A DNA stretch of 40,143 bases, taken from assembly GCA_021784595.1 (NCBI GenBank), contig JAJYHT010000074.1, forward strand, positions 1-40,143. Reading direction: 5' to 3'. A model generated the notes under the pieces. That model ran no database searches. It had not been told where the DNA came from and saw nothing but the letters and a program-made list of their open reading frames with translations. Both the position numbers and the translations under genes were made by a program. The stretch's first letter is position 1; each line of letters opens with the position of its first letter. This DNA is from Bacillota bacterium. GTDB lineage: Bacteria; Bacillota; Sulfobacillia; Sulfobacillales; Sulfobacillaceae. Shown piece after piece: positions 1-8,084 of this stretch.

Positions 1-30
1 CTACCGGATACCGAGGAGAGGAGTACCATC

Positions 31-195
31 GCATATTATCTAACCGCAGAGGAGTGTCGCACGATTATGACCAGACATCAACAAAAGCAGACGATCACGG
101 CGATTCAACAAGCCACGGGCCGCGACCGCAAAACCATTCGGAAAGTGGTGACACAGGAAGAACACGGGCACGACCTCGTCCATCGTACACCGTGA
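31..195 (+). pseudogene. IS21-type transposase (IstA) N-terminal remnant
   Basis: A frame open from the left edge to a TGA at 193-195 reads as a helix-turn-helix of the IS21 IstA type: it contains TAIQQATGRDRKTIRKVV, the usual 'GRDRKTIRK' recognition-helix pattern. A GGAGAGGAG ribosome-binding-site-like stretch at about 15-23 precedes an ATC codon at about 29-31, where an ATG may once have stood; the first ATG in frame is at 67. Only about 55 residues remain of a protein usually near 400-500 aa; the DDE catalytic part and the IstB partner are absent. It is best read as a dead insertion-sequence fragment. Certainty about the family is moderate because only the HTH is left. Confidence 0.5.
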
Positions 196-203
196 AATGT
201 GCA

Positions 204-590
204 TTAATTGGGCAATTTACTCAAGAAAATGGTGTGCCACAGATGACCGTCTGGCAATTGATAGGCGACAGCTACCACGGGATGATGCTGACGGGGGCTC
301 ACCGTCACGTGCAAGGTGCTACCCGGGGGAAGGGTCCAATGTCTCCCGTGCACAGTAACAATGACCCGAGCATAGGTATTGAAGACCGAAATCCCGTAGA
401 AGTGTGGTGTGGTCTTACGGTTCAAAACGCCAATATCGGACTCCACGGCCTTTCGTGGTCGCGCATGAAGCGTCATCCATTGGCGTGCAGAAAGCCACGT
501 CAAATCAGGACGCGATGTAGCGTACGTTCCACACCCTGCCATTGTCAACACCATGGCCAGTAGGCCGACACCTACGATCGCCTGTTTCAC
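204..590 (-). CDS. small lipoprotein of unknown function
   Basis: A 128-residue protein starting at GTG (588-590) with GAGGTG about 7 bases upstream. The N-terminus is a typical lipoprotein signal: a Lys at position 3, a hydrophobic run at 4-17 and the lipobox TMAGC with Cys20. The mature part (about 108 aa) is His-rich and probably a small beta-rich extracytoplasmic domain; I do not recognise its family. It has no operon partner here: a transposase remnant lies beyond its 3' end and small uncertain ORFs upstream. The signal peptide and ribosome binding site make it a believable gene; the function is unknown. Confidence 0.65.
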   Translation of the reverse strand: MKQAIVGVGLLAMVLTMAGCGTYATSRPDLTWLSARQWMTLHARPRKAVESDIGVLNRKTTPHFYGISVFNTYARVIVTVHGRHWTLPPGSTLHVTVSPRQHHPVVAVAYQLPDGHLWHTIFLSKLPN

Positions 591-651
591 GCACGTTCAC
601 CTCGTTCAATGATGGCTTCGGCGGATCGACTCGTGCCAAAAGTCAGTACTC

Positions 652-792
652 CTACTCAAATACCTTCCGGCCAGCGTACCACCGCGCTTGATCAACAGCA
701 TCTTGGCCACCGGTCAGGTGCAGCGCAGGATGGATAACGCCATAAGCGCCAGCTACAGCGACAACGAATCCGATCACGATCTTACACTTCAT
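652..792 (-). CDS. small single-span membrane or secreted peptide, hypothetical
   Basis: A 46-codon ORF beginning MKCKIVIGFVVAVAGAYG: two Lys then one hydrophobic span (about residues 5-20), then a polar tail of about 25 residues. An AGGGGC stretch lies just upstream of the ATG at 790-792. It could be a short membrane peptide, a secreted peptide, or the end of a decayed gene. It sits just downstream of the 846-1031 ORF on the same strand, so the two might be pieces of one locus. Nothing supports a function. Confidence 0.3.
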   Translation of the reverse strand: MKCKIVIGFVVAVAGAYGVIHPALHLTGGQDAVDQARWYAGRKVFE

Positions 793-845
793 TTTCGCCC
801 CTGACCGTGTCAAATCGCCATCCAACCTAAGTGAAATCTCGGTGC

Positions 846-1031
846 TTACCCGAATTCTTTGTAGAATAGTGCATGCGCCCCTAAGGAGACTTGGACGCCG
901 GACCCCCCGGTCGGTTTGGCGTTCAATCCCTCGTAGGCGGTTGAATGTCCGGCCAACGTGTACAGGGAAAAACCCATGCCTGATGTTCCGTGATAGAGGC
1001 AGCTGGCCAGTCCAATCACCAAAGTGGTCAT
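846..1031 (-). CDS. hypothetical 61-residue ORF with lipobox-like start
   Basis: The ORF starts with a hydrophobic stretch ending in GLASC, resembling a lipobox without the preceding basic residues, then a Gly/Ser-rich mature part. A better ribosome binding site (GGAAGGAA) lies upstream of a different ATG at about 1058, in another frame, that would give the basic residues of a signal peptide before stopping. A one-base slip could therefore have broken an originally longer secreted protein. I do not recognise it, and it may be non-functional. Confidence 0.22.
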   Translation of the reverse strand: MTTLVIGLASCLYHGTSGMGFSLYTLAGHSTAYEGLNAKPTGGSGVQVSLGAHALFYKEFG

Positions 1032-1215
1032 CGATCATATCATCGAAATTCCGAGCCGTGGCATGATCGTACTTCCTTCCCCTTATCACAACGTTGACCA
1101 CTTATGTGATGTTTCACCACGATGATTATTTTGGCAAAGTTGTTTCTGACACTAATGGGTTAACCTCAAACTGCGGTTAAAATTCTCCACGGGATTCCCA
1201 CCCAAACTCCCCGAA

Positions 1216-1663
1216 TCAGCGTTCTCCTTGACCAAACAGCTCTATCGCTTTTCGTACGTAGGCAACCATGTTGTGGGGGAGATTATCCACATCGCACCAA
1301 CGAAGCTCGTCACATTTCTCAGTCTCACAATTGGTGACGGATCCATCCCATTCAGAGCAAGTAAAGAAGAAGTAGAGAAAAGGAAGTGATTGATTTACCC
1401 GCTCAGAATCTGACATCCGATATAGAACGCCAATAGGAACGAGGTCGTCGTCACACATCTGAATGCCAATTTCTTCTTCCGTTTGCGATCCATGCCTGGC
1501 GCACCTCGTCGTTCAGTTCCACAGGGCCCGCTGACACACGGTAATTTCCGTCCTCATTGCCCGTTTGATATTGGCGCAGCAATGGGATTTCGGATTCCTG
1601 CCGCAAGAATAAGTGTACCGATACCGCCGCCCGCACGCGTTGCGGTTTGTCCGCTCCGTCCAT
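1216..1663 (-). pseudogene. Nudix hydrolase, frameshifted
   Basis: Two overlapping reading frames together make one Nudix protein. The first (from the ATG at 1661-1663, with AAAGGATG upstream) gives the N-terminal strands and the beginning of the Nudix box, GPVELNDEVRQA. The frame must then shift near 1490-1500, after which TEEEIGIQ supplies the end of the box (consensus REUxEExGU), followed by a C-terminal part ending KAIELFG. Nudix proteins hydrolyse nucleoside diphosphates linked to another group, using the box glutamates to bind Mg2+. The frameshift cuts through the catalytic box and the Arg-Glu pair is lost, so the gene is almost certainly dead unless this is a sequencing error. Confidence 0.7.
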
Positions 1664-1795
1664 AATTTCATCCTTTCAAACCCGACAAATCTCCTGGAAT
1701 TTCTGGGCTATCAGACGCGCCGACAATTAACCGTCCGAAAGGCGTATTTGTCTACCAACGTGACCATGCCCCCTCACTGCCGGTGACCCTCCTGA

Positions 1796-2274
1796 TTAAG
1801 CCGAAATGAACTGGTTGGCTGCCTCCCCGCCCATCACCGTGTCCGCGTTCAGTCCACTGGGCCCACCGCCCGTTAAGACACGCAGTGGACTCCATGGGTC
1901 CTTTCGCCGCAGGAATTGCTCCTTTACCCTATCGCAAGGGATAGGGCAGCTCGATCGCTGGCCAAGAATGGCATAAAGATTGATGAAGTAAAGTCGATAT
2001 CCTGCATGAATTCCAGACCCGAAAACCTTAAAAGGAGTTTGTCCCTTGTCTGCGGTAATCTCTCAGCATAAAATCCTTGAGGGTAGAATCATCGCCTGAA
2101 AATCAAGATATCCTTTCAGCCGAATCGTGTACGCATACGTTCGAGTACCTCGGGTTCGAGGTTGGCGGAGGCCACTAACGAAACTTCGGACATGCGTTCG
2201 GGAAATCTAACATGTTTGGGTCCAATCGCATCGCACCCAATAATTCCCCATCGTAACCGATCGTTACTGTTCAT
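1796..2274 (-). pseudogene. Gfo/Idh/MocA-family oxidoreductase, decayed
   Basis: An ATG at 2272-2274, preceded by AGAGGAT, opens a 52-residue frame with the Rossmann-fold start of the family: RWGIIGCDAIGPKHV (usual GxGxxG, third position changed to Asp) followed by a second strand LVASANLEPE. It stops with TGA at 2116-2118. Farther downstream, in another frame ending at TAA 1796-1798, a stretch with EQFLRRKDPWSPLRVLTGG resembles the C-terminal helix region of the same family (short-range inference). Members oxidise or dehydrate sugars using NAD(P). It lies about 50 bp after the anSME gene on the same strand, so it was probably the last gene of the sulfatase operon before it decayed. Confidence 0.6.
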
Positions 2275-2325
2275 ATTTATCCTCTTGCCTTCCTACAGTT
2301 CGAACATAACTTCGTGCCGGAGGCT

Positions 2326-3420
2326 CTACCCGAGTCGGTGCAGCCGATTATCCGCATAGGTAAAAAATTGTTGGTAGGCCTGACAAAAGTAGTCCACTCC
2401 GCCTACACTGCCTGCGTCATCACCGCGGTTGCGGGGACACCCTCCTTGGCAGCCGGACCGCCACTGGCAAGATTGGCATGCGGTTGCCAATGATGCTTTC
2501 AACTGGCGAAACCGCCGATACACGGGACTTCTCAACAGCGTTGCTAATCGGTCATCCCGTATATTTCCCATACGCCACTGCGGTCCTAAATAAAAATCGC
2601 ACGGGTACACATCGCCATTTTGTTCAATCACCAGTGTCGGAGGACACATTTCCGCTAGGGTACACTGTTCGGGTTCGAGACCGACGTACCGTGACAATAC
2701 ATTATCGAAAAACCGAATGGACATTTTCGGTTGGCCATCGTTGTACCATTGGTCAAACGTCTGGCACAAAAATCTCCCATAGTCCTCGGGAGTAATCTCA
2801 TAACGGCCCGGGTGTTCAGGATTCTGAGCCAGAAAGTTCATGGCCGGAATAAATTGAACCCACCGCAATCCTTCGGACTGATAGAACTCAAACAAGGCGT
2901 CGACGCGGTCTACGTTGCCCGGATGCACCACCGTCAATATATTGAAGTCAACGTTGTTACGCTGTAGGTGATCAATCCCCCGCATCACCCGACGAAACGA
3001 TCCCTGTCCGTGTCGATCAACCCTCCGCGCGTCATGAATAGTTTCTGGTCCGTCCAAACTGACGCCAACCAAAAAATGATACGTACGGAAAAACTCGGCC
3101 CAGGCATTATTGATCAAGACACCATTAGTCTGGATGCCATTACTGATGACCGTGTGGTTCGGCGCATACTGCGCTTCTAGCGCCACCACCCGCTCAAAAA
3201 ACTCCCGCCCCGCCAACAAGGGTTCTCCGCCCTGCCATGCCAGGGATGCGCTACCGCGAGCATACGACGACATATAGTCGGCCATAAAACGCTCGAGTAA
3301 ATGCGGGTCTATGGCCTCCTGTGCACGTCCCGGGTTTCCCTTTACCCGGCTGTAATAGCAATAGTCACATGCTAAGTTACAGGACTCGGACACCGTTTTA
3401 AACATCACTGCCAGGGCCAT
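2326..3420 (-). CDS. anaerobic sulfatase-maturating enzyme (radical SAM, SPASM)
   Basis: Radical-SAM enzyme that oxidises the active-site Cys or Ser of sulfatases to formylglycine in the cytoplasm, without oxygen. I start at the ATG of 3418-3420 because GAAAGGAGAG lies 8 bases before it; an in-frame start 11 codons upstream has no such site. With 364 residues, the radical-SAM motif is CNLACDYC (Cys14, Cys18, Cys21), the SAM-binding GGEP motif is near residue 64, and SLDGP follows. The C-terminal SPASM region has the ordered cysteines expected for two auxiliary 4Fe-4S clusters (253, 259, 274, 305, 308, 314, 318, 346), including GDVYPCDFYLG and CQGGCPRNR. Length and motifs match anSME. It follows three sulfatase genes on the same strand, one dead, one carrying the Cys-type motif, so the functional link is strong. 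Confidence 0.92.
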   Translation of the reverse strand: MALAVMFKTVSESCNLACDYCYYSRVKGNPGRAQEAIDPHLLERFMADYMSSYARGSASLAWQGGEPLLAGREFFERVVALEAQYAPNHTVISNGIQTNGVLINNAWAEFFRTYHFLVGVSLDGPETIHDARRVDRHGQGSFRRVMRGIDHLQRNNVDFNILTVVHPGNVDRVDALFEFYQSEGLRWVQFIPAMNFLAQNPEHPGRYEITPEDYGRFLCQTFDQWYNDGQPKMSIRFFDNVLSRYVGLEPEQCTLAEMCPPTLVIEQNGDVYPCDFYLGPQWRMGNIRDDRLATLLRSPVYRRFRQLKASLATACQSCQWRSGCQGGCPRNRGDDAGSVGGVDYFCQAYQQFFTYADNRLHRLG

Positions 3421-3513
3421 CGGTCCCACTCTCCTTTCATCGCGCTTTACCATCCATCCCTCGCGAACGGAAAGACTGTACTGCTGCCAAGAAGTCTCGC
3501 AATGGTGTCCGTT

Positions 3514-4550
3514 CTAAGAGGTCAGTTCTGAAAGGGAACTGTCTTTGGCATCTAAAGGTACGTCTGTAGAGTCGTATGTGCTAAAATGCACGATTGACTT
3601 ATGAGTAGCCGTTCGGATCCCCCGAAAGGGATCATACACGATGTGATAAGTCTTTTCGGCAAATACGTCCGCGACTGATAGGATTCTCTGCACCACATTG
3701 GCCACAGGCAACGCCCATACAACGTTGCCGGGACAAGAAGTTCTAGTGCTTCTAAAATCGTCGGCAAGACATCAACATGACTGAAGAGGTCGGAAAATGT
3801 CCCGGTCGCTAAGGACACTTCAATTCCAGGATCATACAGCGTCCCTTTGGCTCGCGGAATGGCAATCCCATGCTCAGAGGTAAAGATGACCTACGTATTG
3901 TGGCGCAACCCCAATGCCTCCGCTGTGTCAAGAGTGGGACCGATGCCCCGGTCCAACGCATAAATTCCCCCCCTGAAAACGAGCCCTCTCTTCATCGCTA
4001 CCGGGGTACGGTGGCAACCACCGAAGCCGATCCTGTTCCTAACGCTCAGTCGAGCGGATTCCCCCAGCCGATGAGTATCACCAAACCCGATTTCTATGTA
4101 AAACGGTTTCCGCGCGGATCCCTCGCAATTCCGGAAGTGCAACCATTGCACCACCTTTGGGCTAACCACGCAGCTTTGCCCGCCTAGTTCCTACTCGTCA
4201 GATTCCAGCTCATACACTTTATCATTGCTTGTTACATGTTGAATCCGAACAGCGCGGTATTATACCCACTATTCTTAAGTTATCGCGCCATAGAGGTTTC
4301 TCTCATAGGTAAATGCAAGGCCAATTCGCCGTGAGTCAACCCCATTACGCCGCTCGCATGGGGATAGCGTCCCGTTGCCAGGGCTGCGCATGCCGGAGGG
4401 CATTGCGGTGCCGCGCAGAAACTTTGCTCAAATCGCCCCCCGCGCTGCCAACGCATCCAGATTGGGCGATTGCACGCTCCGTACTCCATAGCACCCTAGA
4501 TGCCGACCTCAATCATGAGTGGTTATGAGTACAATATTAGGCTGCTCCAT
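3514..4550 (-). pseudogene. sulfatase (third copy), multiply frameshifted
   Basis: The whole length of a sulfatase can be traced across changing frames. From the ATG at 4548-4550: PNIVLITTHD then a stop; then SPNLDALAARG; then QCPPACAALATGRYPH, which is the catalytic box CxPSRxxLxTG with the Ser and Arg lost. Next come PFYIEIGFGDTHR (central region), a stretch ending FTSEHGIAIPRAKGTLYDPG (metal-site His-Gly region), then SHVDVLPTILEAL (typical C-terminal subdomain entry) and a tail ending at 3514. At least four frame changes or stops are needed. The start lies 20 bp after the stop of the 4571-5983 gene and the end about 95 bp before anSME, so it was an operon member. The damaged catalytic box shows the decay is not only a sequencing artefact. 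Confidence 0.82.
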
Positions 4551-4570
4551 GATTAATCACTCTTCCGGTT

Positions 4571-5983
4571 TTACACAAAACCGGCGTCGGCCTTGTCCTG
4601 CGAGACGGTGGAGCGATAATACCGACGAATGGGCGCCACGCTCGGGTGCACCGTGTCCGGCAATTGGACGGGCAACGCCGCTCCCAAAAATTCTTCCAGC
4701 CGCTGGCGCATCTGCTGCACCACGTCAGCACGGTGCGGTGCTGCATCCAGCAATTCTTGCGGATCGTTTCGGAGGTCATACAACCGCTCATCGATGTCGG
4801 GGTGTTCAAAATTGACAATGTAATTCCACTGGGAATCTCTTACGGCCGCGTAATTGCCCCATCCTGTGACAATCCAAGGGCGGGGCGCAACCGCACTGCC
4901 GGGCCACACATTGTGTCCCGCGACTGGGGGATGGGCGACATGCAACAGATCCAGCATTGTGGGAAACAGATCATGGCTTTGCACCAATGCGGATTCTTCT
5001 TGGCGTTGCGGATATTGCGGGTGACGTACGGACCAAATTAATTGCGTGTTGTGGCTGAATAAATGGCTCGGATGCTTGGAGAAACGGCCGTGATCCAACA
5101 GTTCGGTGCCATGATCGTTTAACAAGACTACCACGGTCCCGTCCCACAAGCCATGGGCTTTGAGGCTGTCCACCAACTGCCCGACCCAATGGTCCACGAA
5201 AGTGAGGTAGCCCAGATACAGGTGGCGCACCCGTGCCGCTTCGGCCGCACTTAAATCGGCCTCCCGCATCCCGTAGGGGTAAATAAACTCGATGCCGTGA
5301 TATGCTCCATAGATCGGGTCAACATAGGCGCGGGGCGGATCCCATGGCTCATGAGGTCCAAACGAGTCTACCCACAGCATAAATGGTTCTGCAGCGCGAT
5401 GGTCGGCAACCCATTGGATTGCCCGGCCGAACACTTGAGCGGTCAGCCAATCCGCTTCCGTCACACGGTCTCGGGTATTCAGCAAGTATTGTGTAAGAAC
5501 CGGATGCTGGCGCGGATCGGGATCCCTCACGTAAGGGGTTAAGGCATCGTGCGGCAACTGGCCACTGCGAAAATTATCGCTTTCATAGCCACGAATGAAT
5601 TCGTAGGACAAAAACCCCCGGGTGAAATTCATCGTCGGTTTAAACATATGGTAAGTGTCGCTAATCAGGCCGGTTTGATAGCCCTGATCCAACAAGATTT
5701 CTGCTAACGTCGGTTGGGTGGGCGGAATCTTGTGCCACCCGCGGCCCGTAGGCCACAGCCCCTCGGTATCATAGTCAAACCGCCAGGGGAAGGATCGCTC
5801 CCCGGTAAAATAGGCTCGGCGCATCGGAATCGTCGGTTGTCCTTCGCCAAAGGCTTGCATAAACTCCACGCTATTTCGCCGAAGGGCGTCCAAATGGGGC
5901 AAACTCACGGTCCACGGTGCCCGATGATTCAAGAGATCCCAGCGAAAGGTGTCTAAGCAGACAAACACCACGTTATAACGCAT
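4571..5983 (-). CDS. sulfatase-family hydrolase with Thr at the nucleophile position
   Basis: A 470-residue protein of the alkaline-phosphatase/sulfatase superfamily, without signal peptide, so cytoplasmic. The ATG at 5981-5983 follows AGAGGAG by 7 bases. Metal-site residues are visible at the N-terminus (FVCLDTFRWD, Asp11) and in VLLNDHGTELLDHGRFSKH. The position normally holding the formylglycine precursor (C/S-x-P-x-R) reads TIPMRRAYFTG, with Thr51 replacing Cys or Ser. Known maturation enzymes convert Cys or Ser, not Thr, so this protein either uses Thr directly, as phosphodiesterases of the NPP branch do, or has an unusual mechanism. C-terminal DERLYDLRNDPQE is the usual sulfatase tail. 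First gene of the unit sulfatase-like / dead sulfatase / anSME. Substrate unknown: sulfate ester or phosphoester of a sugar are both possible. Confidence 0.85.
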   Translation of the reverse strand: MRYNVVFVCLDTFRWDLLNHRAPWTVSLPHLDALRRNSVEFMQAFGEGQPTIPMRRAYFTGERSFPWRFDYDTEGLWPTGRGWHKIPPTQPTLAEILLDQGYQTGLISDTYHMFKPTMNFTRGFLSYEFIRGYESDNFRSGQLPHDALTPYVRDPDPRQHPVLTQYLLNTRDRVTEADWLTAQVFGRAIQWVADHRAAEPFMLWVDSFGPHEPWDPPRAYVDPIYGAYHGIEFIYPYGMREADLSAAEAARVRHLYLGYLTFVDHWVGQLVDSLKAHGLWDGTVVVLLNDHGTELLDHGRFSKHPSHLFSHNTQLIWSVRHPQYPQRQEESALVQSHDLFPTMLDLLHVAHPPVAGHNVWPGSAVAPRPWIVTGWGNYAAVRDSQWNYIVNFEHPDIDERLYDLRNDPQELLDAAPHRADVVQQMRQRLEEFLGAALPVQLPDTVHPSVAPIRRYYRSTVSQDKADAGFV

Positions 5984-6536
5984 AGCTCACTCCTCTTCCT
6001 ATTTATGATAGTAGGTTTTTGCACCCACTTTACTTGGGGAAATTGGTACATCCGATGTTAAGGTTCCGACCCGCCCAACCTAGTCCCCTGCTCGATGCAT
6101 GAAGCTCGGAAATTCCGCCATTCTAATAGACAGGTGAGATTTATGCATTAGTATCGTATGTCCGCTATATCCGGGGCCGTTTCCAGTTGGTGCCTCCCAT
6201 GGACCCGTCCGAAGAATTTGGTGTTGACCCACTTTTTATTCTGGTCTATAAGCCAAAGAGCTCGAACCCCCTTCTTCTCGACCGTCAATGAGGCAGCATC
6301 GTCTGGAGAGTACGGACATTTCTTGTCCAGGGGTGCCCCGTCCTCCCCCGGGATCACGAAGTGCATAAGCGTACACGCCTGCCGCATTGGAAGACCTCGA
6401 CCGTGGTGCTAACGTTGCGGGGGAGCACCTACCCCCCGCCAGCATACAGCACTATATGGCCCTTACTCCACACTTACCTGCCTCACCCCGAAGCCTGCGA
6501 AATATGCGGTGAGAGGGGAATCGCGACCATGTTCGG
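5984..6536. other. spacer between two sulfatase genes
   Basis: 550 bp between two same-strand sulfatase genes. Apart from the ribosome binding site of the downstream gene and a weak minus-strand ORF at 6148-6387, I see no recognisable gene, RNA or terminator. An AT-rich TATCAT about 35 bases before the downstream start could be a -10 box for the sulfatase/anSME unit, but no matching -35 stands out. Confidence 0.4.
6148..6387 (-). CDS. unassigned 79-residue ORF, possibly a remnant
   Basis: An open frame whose product has ordinary protein-like composition, including a run RALWLIDQNKKWVNTKFFG, but no recognised motif and no clear ribosome binding site before the ATG. It lies in the spacer between two sulfatase genes and may be the leftover of a deleted gene. 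Listed because it is the only candidate in this spacer; it may not be real. Confidence 0.18.
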   Translation of the reverse strand: MRQACTLMHFVIPGEDGAPLDKKCPYSPDDAASLTVEKKGVRALWLIDQNKKWVNTKFFGRVHGRHQLETAPDIADIRY

Positions 6537-7847
6537 TTAGCGACTAGGATCAATCCACCCTGCTGTCTTTACTTCTATCGGCTTGACAGTTAGCCCCCCC
6601 GTTCGGCTCCACCAATCGTCTACCTGGACACGTAAATCTGTTTTAATGTCTTGATAGGACGGATTGTCCGCCTGGTTAACCAGTTCGTGTGGATCGTCTT
6701 CCCGGTCGTACAATTCTTCCGCCTTATCCTCGAAATAATATACATACTTCCAGTGCGGGGTGATCAGGCCTCGCAATGGATGAAACCCCCAATAGGCCTT
6801 CCAATGTTCAATATATATCATTTGTTCCCCGCTAATTTCCTGGGCGGTGAGTTTGTCCACCAGCGATGCTCCATGGAATTTTTCCGGCACAGGCAATCCC
6901 GCTAATTCCGCCAAAGTTGCTGGTAACGACACATTGGATACCAGATCCGAAATCACCTTACGAGCTGGATTACGGTTCGGATCATAAATGATTAGAGGAA
7001 TTCGATATAATTCCTCGTAGGACAGAACTCCTTTGTAGCGAAGGCGATGGCTGCCTTGCATATCGCCGTGATCCGTGGTAAACACCACTACTGTGCGGTC
7101 AATAATCCTTCGTTGCTCAAGGATGTCCAACACCCTCCCGACATTCCAGTCGAGGTAGGAAACTTGAGATCGGTAATTTCTTGCATCTTCACGTACTTGT
7201 TCCTCAGTTAACAAGGATTCTCCATAGGCAGCACGGATTTTTTGCCAGGAAGGTTTACTCGACAAATCATCCTGATAAAAGCTGACTGGTACGGGCATAT
7301 CTTCGAGTGAAAACTGATCCACATACGGATCGATCGCCCGAAACGGGGGATGGGGAGCATACCACGAGATGACGAGAAAAAAGGGTTGCTGGTCTGACAC
7401 TTCGGATAGGAAATTAAGCGCTTTTGCCGTCGCCCGTGCGTCCAATCCCTGCTGCGTTTGTTCACTAGGGTCAATCGTACCATGATCGACACCATCTTCG
7501 CGATAATCTATAGTGTCAAACCCATGGTCTTTAATATCGGCAAATAAATGCCACTTGCCAAAATAGGCGGTGTGATACCCAGCTTCCCTAAAGTGCTTTC
7601 CTATGGTGCGATACTGCTGGGACAGCGCGTGACCGATTTGAAGTACCCCTACCTCGTGGGGGTAGCATCCCGTCATCATCGCCGCCCGCGATGGGGTGCA
7701 CTGCCCGGATGCGCAATAGTTATGAGAAAACCGCACACCCCGCGCGGCCAGTTTATCCAGGTTAGGCGTTTTATAAGAAGAATTCACGCACCCCAATGCT
7801 TGTGCCTGTTGTTGATCTGTCACGATCAGTACAACATTCTGTTTCAT
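6537..7847 (-). CDS. Cys-type sulfatase, cytoplasmic
   Basis: A 436-residue sulfatase (type I, alkaline-phosphatase superfamily). The ATG at 7845-7847 follows AGAGGAGCG by 8 bases. Residues: NVVLIVTDQQ with metal Asp11; the formylglycine box CTPSRAAMMTG with Cys50, the residue expected to be converted by anSME; FGKWHLF with the conserved Lys-His; WYAPHPPF; and FTTDHGDMQG with the Asp-His metal pair. The C-terminal EELYDREDDPHELVN is the usual sulfatase tail. There is no signal peptide: the fold begins at residue 3, so it should desulfate an imported substrate in the cytoplasm. It follows the serine hydrolase by 237 bp on the same strand, and anSME lies about 4 kb downstream. Exact substrate unknown; a sulfated amino sugar is a guess from context. 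Confidence 0.92.
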   Translation of the reverse strand: MKQNVVLIVTDQQQAQALGCVNSSYKTPNLDKLAARGVRFSHNYCASGQCTPSRAAMMTGCYPHEVGVLQIGHALSQQYRTIGKHFREAGYHTAYFGKWHLFADIKDHGFDTIDYREDGVDHGTIDPSEQTQQGLDARATAKALNFLSEVSDQQPFFLVISWYAPHPPFRAIDPYVDQFSLEDMPVPVSFYQDDLSSKPSWQKIRAAYGESLLTEEQVREDARNYRSQVSYLDWNVGRVLDILEQRRIIDRTVVVFTTDHGDMQGSHRLRYKGVLSYEELYRIPLIIYDPNRNPARKVISDLVSNVSLPATLAELAGLPVPEKFHGASLVDKLTAQEISGEQMIYIEHWKAYWGFHPLRGLITPHWKYVYYFEDKAEELYDREDDPHELVNQADNPSYQDIKTDLRVQVDDWWSRTGGLTVKPIEVKTAGWIDPSR

Positions 7848-8084
7848 CGACTCGCGCTCCTCTGAAAAAGGTATAATGGTTCTGTTCTTGCTCTGCCACC
7901 AGCTTTTCGCTGCGACAGCGTTGTAATCTCCCTGATCCGGCTCGCTTCCCCTGTTTCGTCACGGCTCAGACTAAAACCGATCCCGCAGGTCAGCTGAAAT
8001 GCGGCAATGAAGCGTTGCCTACCTGAAAGCCAGGTTGCCATGCCTTAAAAGATTGGGTGACTCAGGAAATATCTGGTTATACCT

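Noticed and set aside
1851-1891. 9-bp inverted repeat AGTCCACTG/CAGTGGACT as a terminator or riboswitch
   Set aside because: No T-run on either strand and it lies within the decayed oxidoreductase sequence.
1927-1946. Hairpin CCCTATC/GATAGGG as a terminator
   Set aside because: No run of T follows on either strand.
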